Assembly (NCBI GenBank): GCA_016169945.1
Contig: JADLSH010000363.1
Location: 3,300,501-3,364,500 of the forward strand
Direction of reading: 5' to 3'
Origin: Trachythela sp. YZ-2020
Taxonomy: Eukaryota; Cnidaria; Anthozoa; Malacalcyonacea; Clavulariidae
DNA: 64,000 nucleotides
In this document: one piece after another, positions 1 to 11,811 of the stretch
Layout: each line of letters begins with the position of its first letter
How positions within the stretch are numbered: position 1 is the first letter of the stretch
Position numbers and translations under genes: made by a program
Notes under the pieces: generated by a model
Database searches by the model: none
Told to the model about the DNA's origin: nothing
Seen by the model: only the letters and a program-made list of their open reading frames with translations

Positions 1-205
1 AATTGTAACTGGGTTGTTGACAACTTGCTACAAGGTTGTTGACTCAATAGACTTATCACAAGTTGTTCCAACAACTTGCTATCGTCCTGCAATTAAAAAA
101 ACTTGTTAACAAGTTGTGAGTTGTCGACAACCTTGTAGAAACTTGATAGAATGACAGCATTATTACAACTTGTTTACAAGCTTGCTACAACTACAAGTCT
201 GTGTT
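1..205. repeat. Degenerate ACAACTTG-type short tandem repeat
   Basis: The words ACAACTTG, CAAGTTGT and GTTGTTGAC recur on both strands every 10-25 bases across the first ~200 bases. This gives a low-complexity block with many small inverted pairs. It runs off the left edge, so its full size is unknown. No coding potential is visible. Confidence 0.55.
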
Positions 206-898
206 CAAAGATGCGAGTTTTTTTACGTGTGTACTTCATTGTTTATTGAGTTTATCACTCATTGGTGAGCGGATTTCCCAACAGGCTATCGCCCAATTGA
301 TAGGGGATCCGAGGTACCTACGATTTTAACGTCCTTATCCGAGAAGACGCGAAAGTCTAACCATTTACTGATGTCAATGTAAAGGTAGCACTTTCTCCTC
401 AATTATTTTAAGACCATGAGTAGAGGTCCGACCAAGGATTGAGTCTCTCAGCTTGAAAGGCAAGCGTGGTGACCACGACACCACAAGTGCTGTGAATTGC
501 AAAGTAAACTTCTGAATCAACCAAGTCCAAGATGGCGCTCAATGCATGGATCATGTTTTCTAAATTTTTGCAATTAAATTTCCTTATTTTAAATTCTGAA
601 AATGAACTGGATTTTAACCGGCGTAAGACTTAAACATAAGCTGGGGAATAAAAAAGGAAATTCGAAATACAACCTTTATGCAATTTTCGGTTGTCTTCAA
701 TGGAATAGAACGAAATCAAATTTTAAGAAATTCTGTTTTGTCTTCGTAAATCTCGTAGAAAAATTATAAAATAATTTGTTCTTATCGCTTGTTGCCTCGG
801 TAGTGAAAATTAAGCTTAATACTGACGATCCAATCTCAATTTTCGGACCCCGCTAACCGAGCCACTCGCAAGTGACCGCTAGCCTGACCAGCCGAGAC
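206..898. other. Gene-free 3' flank of the zinc-ribbon gene
   Basis: About 690 bases with no credible ORF. This lies downstream (minus-strand sense) of the terminal exon ending at 899. A minus-strand AATAAA (plus TTTATT near 242) is far for a 3' end but possible. Nothing else is recognisable. Confidence 0.4.
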
Positions 899-1727
899 TC
901 ATTCTTTAATGACACTATCAAACACCTCACTATGAAGGTAAACTTGCGTAGCATCGAGGAATATCTTAAAGTACTTCTGTAATTCATTGTCCGAGGCAAT
1001 CGCCCACAAACTGACACAGTAATGTATACATGTAACTGGACAGTCTTTCTCGCCTTCTTCCACATCATTCCAAACTGAACATGTCTTTCCGGAACAAAAT
1101 ATATGAAGCTCTGTACTGCTTCGGCGCCTTATCCTCTCAAAACGAACATGAACACAACTTGAAGGCGTCGTTTGGACGTTCGAATCGACATCTAAAATAA
1201 CCAAAGTATTCTGACAAACTTGTTGGACAAGTGGAAATTCTTTCTCTTTGACTTTTTCCCACAGTTCACCAAGCTTAAGTTTGAAGATGAAATCTATTGG
1301 CAAGGAATCTATTCTGATGGGTTTCAGAATAATTTCCCTAGCTTGTGTGATTTTTGGTCTTCTATACAAACACAAAGTATGTTCGCATGATGACTTTTCA
1401 ACGGGATTATCTTCAACACAATCGCAGGAGAACACATCCTCCTCATTCTTGGATAACTCGTCTTCTTCAGTAGCTTTGACTTTCTTAATAAAACATCTAT
1501 CCTCGGAAGCATTTAAAGTTTTCTTAACAGAGAACATAGTATGTTGTGGACATGTTTCTGTACAGAGTTGAACGGCAAGAAGATTTTTCTGCTCAAGTGG
1601 TGACTTGGTTGAACACAAATTGATCGTAACTTTACAATATTTACAAGTTTTCGAACGACAGCCAACGTCTTTCTGACACAGCGGACAAAGCATCACTCCT
1701 CGTCTTGTTGGATTGCTCGATAATAAC
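899..1727 (-). CDS. Alternative terminal exon A: zinc-ribbon plus SWIM-like finger
   Basis: The exon starts after a good acceptor (ATTTTCAG, minus) at phase 2, exactly the phase of the exon 1 donor at 7702, and ends at a stop at 899. Joined to exon 1 (7702-7967) it gives 364 codons plus stop. It opens with LL-SSNPTRRGV, then CPLC...CRSKTCKYC, a CxxC/CxxC zinc-ribbon-like knuckle similar to UPF0547 proteins (C16orf87 type). The middle is acidic. The C-terminal part has CSGKTC...CPVTCIHYCVSLWAIAS, which fits the CxC...CxHxxC/H plan of a SWIM-like finger. Terminal exon B (3017-4451) has the same start and zinc knuckle, so the two look like duplicated, mutually exclusive last exons. No exon 1-like sequence is visible between 1728 and 3016, which argues against a complete tandem paralogue. 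Function unknown; nuclear or DNA-associated is a guess. Confidence 0.6.
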
Positions 1728-2056
1728 CTGAAAATAACAGAGAAAATGATAATGACAATATTTAATGTATCCATTCATAAAACATACTGTAAAAGAAAAT
1801 GATGATAGTTTTGGTTTTGATGACTAAACTTTAAAGTGCTTGCTCCTTTGAGGAGGCGTTTATTTTATTTAAGCCTGTTGGCAACCCCTCTGTTAAAGTG
1901 GTAAGCGAAACAGCCATCTCCTCGGCGTGATTTTTTACGATATTTTACGAAACAGTGCTATGATTGTATTGGAAAGAAAATTCCAAATGACCAAATAACA
2001 TATTTTGCCAAACCTTCTTAGCTTGCTTTAAAACTACGAATGTTTTGCAAATGTTT
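1728..2056. other. Gene-free spacer
   Basis: About 330 bases between terminal exon A and the TTAA-flanked element. No coding or RNA signal is visible. Confidence 0.4.
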
Positions 2057-2060
2057 TTAA

Positions 2061-2734
2061 GGTGGCTCGATATAGTAATAACAAAAACCTTATTCAAGAA
2101 TCGCGAAAACAAAACTTCATACTCTATGAACAAATCCGTGTGACCATTTGTGCGCGCGGGAATATTAACGAAATAACTTACAAAATGATCTGACGACGTA
2201 AGCAGTTGTTCGCGCCATATCGCGTCATTACGCGTGTTATATACCGTTTCATGTCAATTGCTGACGTCATTAAAAAATTCCACTTTTGAAAAACAATGCG
2301 CTATATCTCATTATTTTGTCCGGTGACTTATGTTCAAATTTTGCATGCTGTATTGCACCGCAAAAATCTTTCATTGTACCAAAAATAAATAATTTTATCG
2401 AAGAAAACGACATTTTTGCCTTTTTCACAAAAATGGCATTACAGAATTTTTTTATATTTTGCTTATTGTTAGTCTGTCTTGCAAATAAAATAATGCACGA
2501 AAAAAAATTGGGGTCACCGTGCTTCTTTTCCAACTACACGAGGCGATAGGCTATTTTAGAGTGAATCAGTTTCGTACGCGTATGTTGCCATAGCAACGAA
2601 CTATGTGTTACTAAAACTGTGTAAATAATTTGACAGTAGAAACCTGATACCTGATGAATAAAACCTAAAAATATGGAGTTTAATAATTTCAAAGTGTTGA
2701 ACACCTGAACTTTTGAAAACTGTATCGAGCCACC
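2061..2734. mobile_element. Non-autonomous DNA transposon with TTAA target site
   Basis: Terminal inverted repeats read GGTGGCTCGATA at the left and TATCGAGCCACC at the right. Both are flanked by TTAA (2057-2060 and 2735-2738), the target duplication typical of piggyBac-type insertions. Length is 674 bp with no transposase ORF, so it is a MITE-like derivative. It sits between terminal exons A and B. A related end, GGTGGCTCGATG, occurs near 61303. Assignment to piggyBac rests only on the TTAA. Confidence 0.65.
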
Positions 2735-2770
2735 TTAAGTATCTTTAAAATGAAACAATTGCTACTGGAG

Positions 2771-2995
2771 GCGATGATTGATGATTGAGGATAATGATGA
2801 TGCTGATTATAATGATGGTGCTAATTATGAGGTGAATGATTATGGTGATAGTGCATAGTTATGATAGTAATGATGTTTGATGATGATCACCACCGTCATC
2901 GTCACCATTGTCACTTCACCACCATCATCACCATAACAACCATCATCATACCACCATCATCATCACTACCATCACTGCAACTATCATCACCACCA
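2771..2995. repeat. Trinucleotide (ATG/CAT)n low-complexity block
   Basis: First GATGAT-rich, then CATCATCACCAC-rich imperfect triplets. The His-rich ORFs read from it are an artefact of the repeat. Confidence 0.85.
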
Positions 2996-3016
2996 TGGCC
3001 TGTCGTAAGTGTATTC

Positions 3017-6000
3017 TCACCTATTTTGTTTCAAAACTCCTTGCTTGTTTTTACTTGCATCTTCATCGACTAGCAGGAAAGGTTTTGGCTCAATCCTCAC
3101 AAACTGCACAGAAGATACTTTGGGCTTCTTCCTTCTGCTACGTGGCTCCTTCCAAAGTCTCTGCCTTTTTTTTCGTTTCATACTCCCGTGTTTTTCACTG
3201 CTTACCTCTAATTCTCCTGGATTATTTATAGAATCTTCACCATTCCTAATCGCTGTGGTGGAATTTAAACCCATTCTTTCAAAAACAAATGTATTTTCCG
3301 AAGTTTCTGGCTCTAAAGAGACATCGTATTCTTTCTTATCTGCAGTTTGCGAATTATCATCAGAAGTTGTCACTGAAATTGAACCAATGACGTTAACATC
3401 CACAAGAAGTACGGGTGAGTTACTTTCTTCACTCTGAGGAACCACATTGGTCAAACTTGGGTTTTCAGACTCCAGTTCTTTAGACCTTCTATCGACGGAA
3501 ATTTCTTCCTCATTTTGAACTTTGTCTGTGCTTCCATTACATTGGATAATTTCCGCATTAGACGCTAAATTTTCTCCATTATTTTCTGAAATATCCATAA
3601 CATTGGTTAGATCCTCGGCATCATTTGCTAGATTTCCTACATTATCTGCTAATTTTTCTACATTATTTCGAAGATTTCCATGAGCATTATTTGTTGCATT
3701 ATCAGAAATATAATAACTAACATCAGATGTAAGACTGTTGCTGTCTTGCTCCAGGTCTACACTCTCGCACAGGTCTTCAGAATTCCTTGCAACAATATCA
3801 TGAATATTTCTTTCCGGAACAAGTTGGCTGGATGTCATATCAGAAAGGTTGGAAACGATGCTATTTGCATGATCTAGATTCTGTGATAATTCATGGCCAG
3901 CGTTGTTGACTTCTCCAAGACTGTGGACCTGGTCTTCTTTCTCAAAACTGCTTTTACCCCCTTTACTGATTCCTGCCCGGATTTGTGTTTCATATACAAT
4001 ATCACCGTGATTACTATTGGCATTTGCTGGCATCGGGCACTCATCTTCTACAGACAAAGCTGTGTTTGTTATTCCACTGAACTGACTATCTATATTAGAA
4101 ATCGTCTCTAAAGTAGAGGTAGTTGTTGGAACATGAACATATAGTAATGACTCATCAGATTTTGTATCACCTATTTGTACATCAAAGTTATCAATCGATG
4201 CAGTAGTGTGGCACTCTTCTATACTTTCCTGAACATTTCCTGCTTCCCCAAGTGTTACCCTTGTAACATGTTTGGCATTAGCCTTGGTTTTACGTTGTCT
4301 GACTCGTCTCTTTTTCGCATTACTGGTAGATCTACTTGAATGACCAGATGATATTAAACAATGTTTACAAACTTTAGATCTGTAACCAACTCTTCCCTGA
4401 CAGGTTGGACAAATTCGTACACCTCGTCTCGTGGACCGAGATTCCAGTAATCTTGAAATAGAGAATTAAACCATTAACACTTTCATCTGATTGAGTAGTG
4501 CATGAGGTTAAATTTAATGGGTTGACAAGGGATATAGGCAGATATCTGGCAAACCACCAAGGCCCACCCTTCTCTAGAAGTAAATTGCTTGGCGTTAGAC
4601 AGAGTAAAACAACAAAGTAGGGTGTGCTTTGTCAGTGGTAGAATAATGGGCGGTGGTTTAGGTGGGTGTACAGTATAGGTTCATTTTGTCCAACGAAAGG
4701 GCGGGGTCAGGAACTAATGTAAAGGGACTGGCCAGTTTAGGAGGGCCCCCAGGTCAGTAGTGACGAATACACAGGTACGGCACGAGGCCCCTAAAGAGGA
4801 TTATAATATAGCATTTGCAAACTCTCAACGCTGATTGGCTGAGAGCCGTGTTTACATAACTCGATGTAAACACGGAAAATTTCCCGACGTTTATATTTCT
4901 TAGTGCTATATTATAAAAAAATATAAAACACTTTCCGTGTTTACATACAGTTATATCAACACTTGTGGAAATTGGGAAAACTCGAAATTGTGTGAAAACA
5001 CTCCGCCCTGAGTGTTGGGGAAAGTGTTGGGCTTTAATGGGTTAATATATAATTCAACTGCAATTTTATCCTAACGGAGAACACATCATTTGAATGTGCA
5101 GTCGAAACTACAACCTCACTTATTGTGGAACCAGTCAACAATCTTGGATCAAAATCTATCAATGGGCATCTCCTAACCTATGATGCGTTCATGTTTTCAT
5201 TTGTCTTTCCCGCACAGACATTTATTTCCTTAAAGAAAGTGGTTCACCTTCTGTTTGGATGGTGAAAATAACAATCCCTGATTGGCTGAAATAGAAGACT
5301 TGTCAAGTGTGATTGGTTGTTTATTAATTCATTGTTGTTGCATGATACTTGTAGCCAGATAGCCGTCCAAACGTCCTATGGACAGCCACTTTTGAAATAT
5401 AGGACTGTAGCAATTTTTTAATAGATGGTAATTGGACGGCCTAAGCAAATGTTTTCCTCAAACAGCAACTTTTACTTTGTTATATTTTTTATACCTCAGC
5501 TGCTGTTTACCTTATTTGTTACATACTAAATAAGGTCGCCACATCCATGCACAGTACTTCCTGAAAGCCATGTCTTAAAATTTTGCAAAAGGCCTTCTGG
5601 TACTAAGATTGGTAACACTAACAGAACCAGGGTACAATTGTGTTTGTTTTGGTTCATATCTATCTACCATATATCTTGTCAACAAATAGATTTCGCACCA
5701 CAATCACTGACTTGTTGGATGATGAGCCCATATTAGCTCACAATACTGTAGGCCAATATGGTAGGGGGAAGCAAACAATCTGCAGCTACAAAATAGCTGG
5801 GATGAAAACTGAGTTTCTGTGTGGAAAAGACATTGCCTAGGTCACAACGAGCTGGCAGAAAGGGGTCAAAGCAATCCTGGAACATGACGAAATCTACTTG
5901 TAGACCACTCCTTACAAGGAATGTATGGTTCTCCATATCACATAAATACAATGAGAACTAGGCCCTGGGTAGTAGAACCTACAACCTCCAGGCGAAGGGC

Positions 6001-7967
6001 CTCGCAATCAACATGCCAAATCTCATTGTATTTTTCAGGTAGTGGTTCTTCCAATATGTTACATGCACAAACATATATAAAGGTAGCCTACAAACATTAT
6101 TACATAGAAAGTAATTCATATTCAGATCTGCTTGTTTCCAGTATGTTGCTGTGTGCAAGTATACCTGGGACAGTTTGTGATTGATGGAATATATAATTCC
6201 TTCTCTGACTGGTTGTCATGATATAAAGTTTGAAGCTTGAACTTTGAAGTTCTTTGACCAAAGACTTGATCACAGAAACTTTGATGGACACAGGCATAGC
6301 AGAAATGCATTGTATGGAATAGGCTGTTGCGGTATTGAAAAAAAACCTGAATACCGATACCGGAAAAAAATACCGATAATACCGATATTTTTTCGCGATT
6401 GTATATTGCTTAATTCTAAGCAAAATTTTCTGTTTTCAAATAAGGCCAAACAGCCGCGATATAATAAGAGAGATGTTTTACAAATCTTGTAAGTTGTATT
6501 TATTAAAAGGAGTTTAAGAATATAGTGCTATTTACAAATTTTCTGCCAAAAAAACGAGCATATTTGCTTGGTCTGGCGTTAACTGAGCTCTTTATGTGGT
6601 GACAATCTGACTGGCTGACTCATCTGGTGCAAGATGTGAGGCCAGTGTGCTCAGTAGCCCGTAAAATGTCCGCTTTGGGAATACATATTTGCATTGATTA
6701 GCCGCATTCAAGATGAATCATATGTGATATTTTCGGCCGGGAAATTGTTTCAAAACATGTTATTCAACTGTGAGTTTGGAACAAAGCATTGTCCTATCTC
6801 ACCCGATAAACTACAATGTCCAATGAGTTTAGTTTTTGCTTTTTAATATCATTTCCAATCTACCTTGTTCACATTCTAAAAGTTCACTTTTTGACAGGCA
6901 AAATGACAACTTATACCTTTCAACGCCAACGTAAACAAACACGTTTTAGCGCTCGCGCTAACTTTCTCGCGCTAATTTTCGGTATATTGATATACCGCAA
7001 CAGCCTAGTATGGAAGCTTTTTAATTTTGCGAGTTATTTTGCAATATGTCATAAAAAACCCCTGTGAAAAACAACCTATCTATTCGCTTGTATTTAGTAT
7101 TTTAGCATGTGCTTGGCAACTGTTCAAAAAATCGGCTCCCTTTAATCGGCTCATCCCATTATCAATTAGCATGGTTGGTTCAAAGCAAACTCTTGGCTGT
7201 CAACACACAGCAGCCAAAAATACGACATAATTACTAGCCTGAATTGAACGATATATATCAAAATTAAAGTTCTCAAGTGCAAATGGCAAGTTGTCTTAAC
7301 TTTTCTCCTTAAGCCATTAACTGGCAGTACCCTACCACTGACGAGTAAAATCATCTGGCGTTAGACAGAGTAAAACACTAAAGTAGGGTGCATCTGGGCA
7401 CATTGCCAGCTAATGGGTTAACAAGAGACATTGGCAGATTGTTTTGTTAACCCATTAACTGGCAGTACCCTACCACTGACGAGTAAAATCCTCTGGCGTT
7501 ATGGTACAGCAATAATCTTTATCAGCTTCATGTACTTTATAATTACTATTATAATCTTTATGAGCGTACAACATTTGTGACTCATTTCGCGGAAAATATG
7601 TGGTGGATGACTGGCACCGAGTTTGTGCATGTAACATATGGGCATAACTGAATGCAGCATACTGTAGATACACTAGGGGTTACCAACATATCCCATCTTA
7701 CCTAGGGCTACGTGTGTCTCCACCATTAATATTGGCATCACATTCATCATCATTTGACTCATTTCTTGGTTTTGGTTCAATCTTACGAAACCCACCTTGA
7801 ACAACTTGCTCTAGACCAATCACCACCTTCCCATCTTCCGACACACGACGAAGAACAACGGGCAGCACAGAGCTTCCCTCTCGGACAGTAACCAACAACA
7901 AGCTTTTGTCTTTTGTGTCGCCTACATCGCAAATATTAGTCGAGTTTTCGACCATTTTACTTGACAT
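3017..7967 (-). CDS. Zinc-ribbon-like acidic nuclear protein, exon 1 plus terminal exon B
   Basis: Two exons read on the minus strand: exon 1 at 7967-7702 (ATG at 7967; donor CCTAG|GTAAGA, phase 2) and exon B at 4451-3017 (acceptor TATTTCAAG, phase 2). The junction completes an Arg codon and gives 566 aa. Exon 1 is short, with LLLVTVREGSSVLPVVLRRV and an IEPKP motif. Exon B begins LLESRSTRRGVRICPTC and continues to RSKVCKHC, a CxxC/CxxC zinc ribbon-like knuckle resembling UPF0547. A basic patch (KKRRVRQRK) follows, then ~300 Ser/Asn/Glu/Asp-rich, probably disordered residues, and a C-terminal basic cluster (KRKKRQRLWKEPRSRRKKPK) likely to be a nuclear localisation signal. IEPKP recurs near the end. 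Exon A (899-1727) is an alternative 3' partner with the same zinc motif. I do not recognise an orthologue. The intron (4452-7701) is full of mobile elements. Confidence 0.65.
4452..4804. repeat. Intron segment with degenerate copy of the GGCGTTAGACAGAG repeat
   Basis: The stretch holds fragments TTAATGGGTTGACAAGGG and GGCGTTAGACAGAGTAAAAC with AAAGTAGGGTG. This is a scrambled copy of the repeat seen intact at 7311-7502 and 43345-43585. No coding sequence. Confidence 0.5.
4805..5015. repeat. Interspersed repeat, 'GATTGGCTGAGAG' family
   Basis: Contains GCTGATTGGCTGAGAGCC, CGTGTTTACAT in both orientations, and AACACTTGTGG...AAAACTCGAAAT...CGCCCT. The same order of blocks, diverged, occurs at 52345-52800 (GCTGATTGGTCGAGAAGC, CACTTGTGGGAG, AACTCGAAAT). 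The two are copies of one dispersed family. No ORF. Confidence 0.55.
5016..6311. other. Intron sequence without recognised content
   Basis: About 1.3 kb inside the intron of the zinc-ribbon gene. The short ORFs here (up to 87 codons) have no recognisable motif and no matched splice sites. Confidence 0.4.
6320..7007. mobile_element. hAT-like non-autonomous element with 8-bp target duplication
   Basis: The element begins TAGGCTGTTGCGGTAT and ends with its reverse complement ATACCGCAACAGCCTA. It is flanked by a perfect 8-bp direct repeat, GTATGGAA (6312-6319 and 7008-7015). An 8-bp duplication with a YAG-starting terminal repeat is the hAT signature. Inside are ACCGATA/ATACCGATA motifs and no transposase ORF. 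It is 688 bp long. Confidence 0.8.
7311..7502. repeat. Tandem 'CCATTAACTGGCAGTACCC' satellite-like repeat
   Basis: One and a half units. A unit starts CCATTAACTGGCAGTACCC, passes through GGCGTTAGACAGAGTAAAA and AAAGTAGGGTGCATCTGGG, and ends TTGCCAGCTAATGGGTTAA, so it is partly palindromic. A ~25-base spacer (CAAGAGACATTGGCAGATTG) precedes the next unit. Further copies are at 43345-43585 and 44235-44365, with fragments near 4575, 14938 and 16200. Confidence 0.75.
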
Positions 7968-8279
7968 TTTGCATTAATTTCTTCTCTCGTTACAAGCCAC
8001 AAACATTTACCACTAACGTATAACATTCAATAACCAAAAAAAACCAATATTTTCGAAGTATTTTTCAGTGAAATCTTTATATAAAAATTTACAACTTTGA
8101 ACTTTCAAATTTTTTTTTAATTTTTAATTACTTTTGGGGGAATCCGCTAGTTGGTAGAAACTGCGGACGCTACACGAAAATCGGAAAGATTCGGGAACAT
8201 TCCAGAGCCGATAGGAAGCCGAATCATTGACGTACGTTTCCGAGTACCGTACGTCACTGATCTATATACCTCTTGAACG
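7968..8279. promoter_or_regulatory. Presumed promoter region of the zinc-ribbon gene
   Basis: Sequence upstream (minus sense) of the ATG at 7967. There is no clear TATA box. The assignment is by position only. Confidence 0.3.
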
Positions 8280-8446
8280 CCCACTTCTAATATGCCGCAT
8301 TATATTGCGTGCTTGTATGTGCTTTTAGCGACTTTTACACCATTACACATGTTTTAAAGATGTAATAATGGCTTCTTTAATATGTTCTTTGTATGTTTGC
8401 ATGGCAATAAATAGATTGTTATTATTATTATTATTATTATTATTAA
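8280..8446 (+). repeat. Retroelement-like 3' tail ending in (ATT)n
   Basis: Sequence ending AATAAATAGATTG followed by about nine ATT triplets (8417-8445). A unique-looking body ending in a microsatellite is typical of 3' ends of L2/CR1-like non-LTR elements or their SINEs. No coding part is present. Confidence 0.4.
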
Positions 8447-8890
8447 ACATATTTATACAGGTTTGCTTCTTCAGGCAATATGCAGCCTGCTATCAACGAA
8501 GGACCTGTAACTAAATTAAGAAATACAACATAAAGTCTAAAATTACTATTGCTACAGTCACTACTTAAAATCTATAGAATATCATTAGAAGTCTACATTA
8601 GGAGTCTATACCGATATACTTATTAAAATAAGAGCGTTTAAAATGTAACAGTTTTAACTTTGCGTAATTCAAATAGGAGATCTCATTCCTTATTTCCTCG
8701 TTCAAAGAGTTAAAACGACTTTCTTCCAGCCTCTGTCTTGACTTTTGTTATAACTAAGCGCGAGTTGTTTTTACGAGTGTTTATCCCGTGGTTGAAACGA
8801 TTGAAATTCACGTGGGGGAAATTTGGGCCAAGTGAGTGCAGTCATTTGAACACATCTGTCACAACACGCCTGTTACGGCAGGTGGTAGCC
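8447..8890. other. Gene-free intergenic
   Basis: About 440 bases. I see no ORF or repeat structure beyond short AT-rich runs. Confidence 0.4.
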
Positions 8891-9019
8891 GCGTAGCTGG
8901 CGGTTTTAAGGGGTCGAGGGTTGAGGCGTGGTTGGGGGTTGAGGCGTGGACAGTTGGGGCGCTGGCAGCGAAAAATTAGGGAGGCGCCTCGCCCAACCCC
9001 TTAAAACCGCCAGCTACGC
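8891..9019. mobile_element. Short foldback (MITE-like) element
   Basis: Perfect 23-bp inverted repeats at 8891-8913 and 8997-9019 (GCGTAGCTGGCGG... / ...CCGCCAGCTACGC) enclose ~83 G-rich bases with two copies of GGTTGAGGCGTGG. Total length is 129 bp. No clear target duplication. Confidence 0.65.
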
Positions 9020-11356
9020 AGGCTAGGCAGGTGACGACATTATCTTGTAGGCAATTTTTTGGACCAATTATTTTCGCTACTCTATCTTGGAGTCTCTGTC
9101 ATTTGTAGTTGGCTGAGTTACTGAGTCCCAGGCCAAATACAATTTGATCATAGCTCGATAAATTCTTTCAGCAACATAGGACTTATGCTCGAACGTGTTC
9201 GTGAAAGTTGGCTCAGTCGAGATGTCGGTACAACACCAATCAAATTCCGTATAACTCATTTGCACTGCGAGTAATTGTCGTTAAAAGTTGACCACGTGAC
9301 GGCCGTGTAACATCGCCTTAAGGTCTGTGCAAATAATATTAAAAAATAATTAATAATATAAATATTTACATATGAATATTAACAATAACAAGGATTAATT
9401 GCTACACGTTTCAAAATCTTATTGACTTTTTAATTATGCGATTAATTCTTTACGATCAAGTACACGATACAGAATATTCCCAAATTAAATACCCTACCGC
9501 CATACAAATACGTATAAACACAGATAGAGAATGATAGAGAAAAATCCAACAAAACATCTTAAACATGAAGTTCTATGAAGAACAAGTTATTAAATAAGAA
9601 GAATATTCAGAGCAAATACCGGGATAGTTTTCAAAGCCCCGGCTATCATGCAACGTCAACAAATTATGAAACAAGAACGATATTTACCCGCAGAGCAAAT
9701 AGTTATCCAAGTCTTCAGGCCTCAGCTTATCAACGTTTAATAGTTTAACCTGATAATTTTTTGAAGCTTTCTTTGAACGGTACCAAAATATAAATTCATG
9801 GCTTCAGAGTTCAGGAAGCTAGAAACATATATAATTCAATGTATATATTAATATATATAACAAACGAAAGTTGTTTTTAGCGGTAAAACTAAAGTGAAGT
9901 AAAACTAAACTCTAAGGCAAGCTTTTCTACTCGGGGATCAGAATACACAACGATACAAATGTTGGGCCCAGGCCGATGCTGTGATGGGGGGGGGGGGGGG
10001 GGGGGGGTATTACTGACGGTGGTTGAAAATAGACACATTCACCTGACGTTAAGATTCTATAATCTATATATATTTTTAAAATTCCATAATTATATCTTTT
10101 TCCTATTTTTTCCAATTTACAATTTTAGGGGCCCAGGTGCCCACAACGAGTTATCGTCGTCTCGTCCCTAGCCAGCACGCCCCTGCATGCAGCCATGCAG
10201 GGAGGCGACAAATCAGGCGTCCCATGGAGGCAAAAACTCGCCAGGAGATGAAAAAGTAGGACTAGATCTGTTACAATTCAGTTACCAAAAGTATAGTAAA
10301 AGCCAGTGAAAGGAATTCTAATGTCTATTTATATAAACAAAATGGATTCTAAAATTTAATACGGAGAATTTTACCCTGACTGTTAACTGTAGTAAATAGA
10401 TTATTATTAATACACAAGCCCCTATTTATATGAGCCCTATACGAAGGGCTGACCCTCCTAAGCGAAATCCCGCGTGCTATAGAAATCCCTATTAAAAATT
10501 GTTTTCGTTTATAGCCCTCCTAGACGAGATCGAGATCTCGCTATTGATTCTGACCCGAGATCTCGCCTAGAGGGCTGGAAATTTCCCACTAAACACAACA
10601 GGGAGGCTAGTGGGCTAGGCTAGCCAATACAATATAATATAAGGAAGTAATGGGCTAAGACTATTAAGGTTGTGGGCAATTTAAGAGCGTGATGAGTCTA
10701 AAACTATAATTTAGCGACTATATATAAAGTATAATTGATCGTATCAAAGGCTCAAAGCACCATTTAATGACTTTAATCCATAGAGATCATATTCATTTTC
10801 CCTATAGGCTATAAAGTCAGTTTTAAAAGTAGGAAATAGCGCGAATCCGGATAAGCTGATGACTGGTAAAAGAGTGGGATCTCGGGTCACGTATCCTGCA
10901 GAACAGTTAACATAAGTAACACTGACAAGATTGAGGTATTAATACGTACTATAATGAGGAAATCTTGAATGCGTGGTCCACTAGTGTGGGCAGCGATAAA
11001 CGATGACGATGTATACTTGATGAGGGTTAATACTGGATCAAACTATACCTGAAAAATATAACAAGCCAAAGGCGTTTCGTCTGGAGGTTTAGGGGTTACT
11101 GCATGGTTAACCGGCCTACTAACGTTCCTGGACCGAACGAACGTACGAAGCCCGTTTAGCCTATCCGGTGGATAAATCGTATAAATATCGATCAAGTCTA
11201 CACATTCATCAAACAACCAAGCTAAAATATTTCAACTTGAATAGAACAATTATGTTTGCTACTACATATTAGGTGCATAAGATTTAAGCTCAGTCATTCA
11301 TGGTATTTAATTTTGGCTTATCAACCGTTTAAGCTAAACGGCCTTCGTACAACCGG
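9020..11356. other. Gene-free stretch with poly-G tract and small inverted repeat
   Basis: No credible gene. It contains a 22-base poly-G run (9986-10007) and a small inverted repeat (CCCTCCTAGACGAGATC near 10518 with GATCTCGCCTAGAGGG near 10560). The rest is unremarkable AT-rich sequence. Confidence 0.5.
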
Positions 11357-11364
11357 TCCCAGAG

Positions 11365-11811
11365 TAGTGGCGTAACGTTATGTCAGGGGCCCCCTGTTCA
11401 AAATTTTTGAAGGCCCTCCAATTTTTAAATCTAGAGTATCTGAAATGCCTTTTCCTGGACTTTAGGGGAAGATTTAACATATCAAAATTTACAATTTGTT
11501 TGGGAATTAGTACGGTTGTACCAAAAATCTTTAACTATTTACATTTATATATACCGTAGAAGAATTGTGGAATTTATGTTTACGTAAAATGTTCGATTTT
11601 CGTACGGTTGAGAACGCTTTAACTGCTTTTTGATATTTTGTTGTTGAGTTCATGCATAGTCCATGCATGTTGAGTTCATACCTGCTTTCACCCTGTCAAT
11701 TTGTTTTTGCTCTACAATCTGAGCCTGGCTGCCTGGGGGCCCCCCTTTGGGCCATTGGGGTTGAGGACCCCCGGGTTTGCCCGGTCCGAACCAATAGTAG
11801 TTACGCCACTG
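11365..11811. mobile_element. hAT-like MITE, degenerate target duplication
   Basis: Ends are TAGTGGCGTAAC (left) and GTTACGCCACTG (right), a near-perfect terminal inverted repeat. The 8-base flanks TCCCAGAG and CCCCAGAC match at 6 of 8 positions, consistent with an old hAT-type duplication. GC-rich stretches (GGGGCCCCC) lie just inside both ends. It is 447 bp and non-coding. Confidence 0.6.

Noticed and set aside
2861..3231. His-rich plus-strand ORFs
   Set aside because: Read-through of the CAT/CAC triplet repeat; the same DNA is the 3' end of terminal exon B on the other strand.
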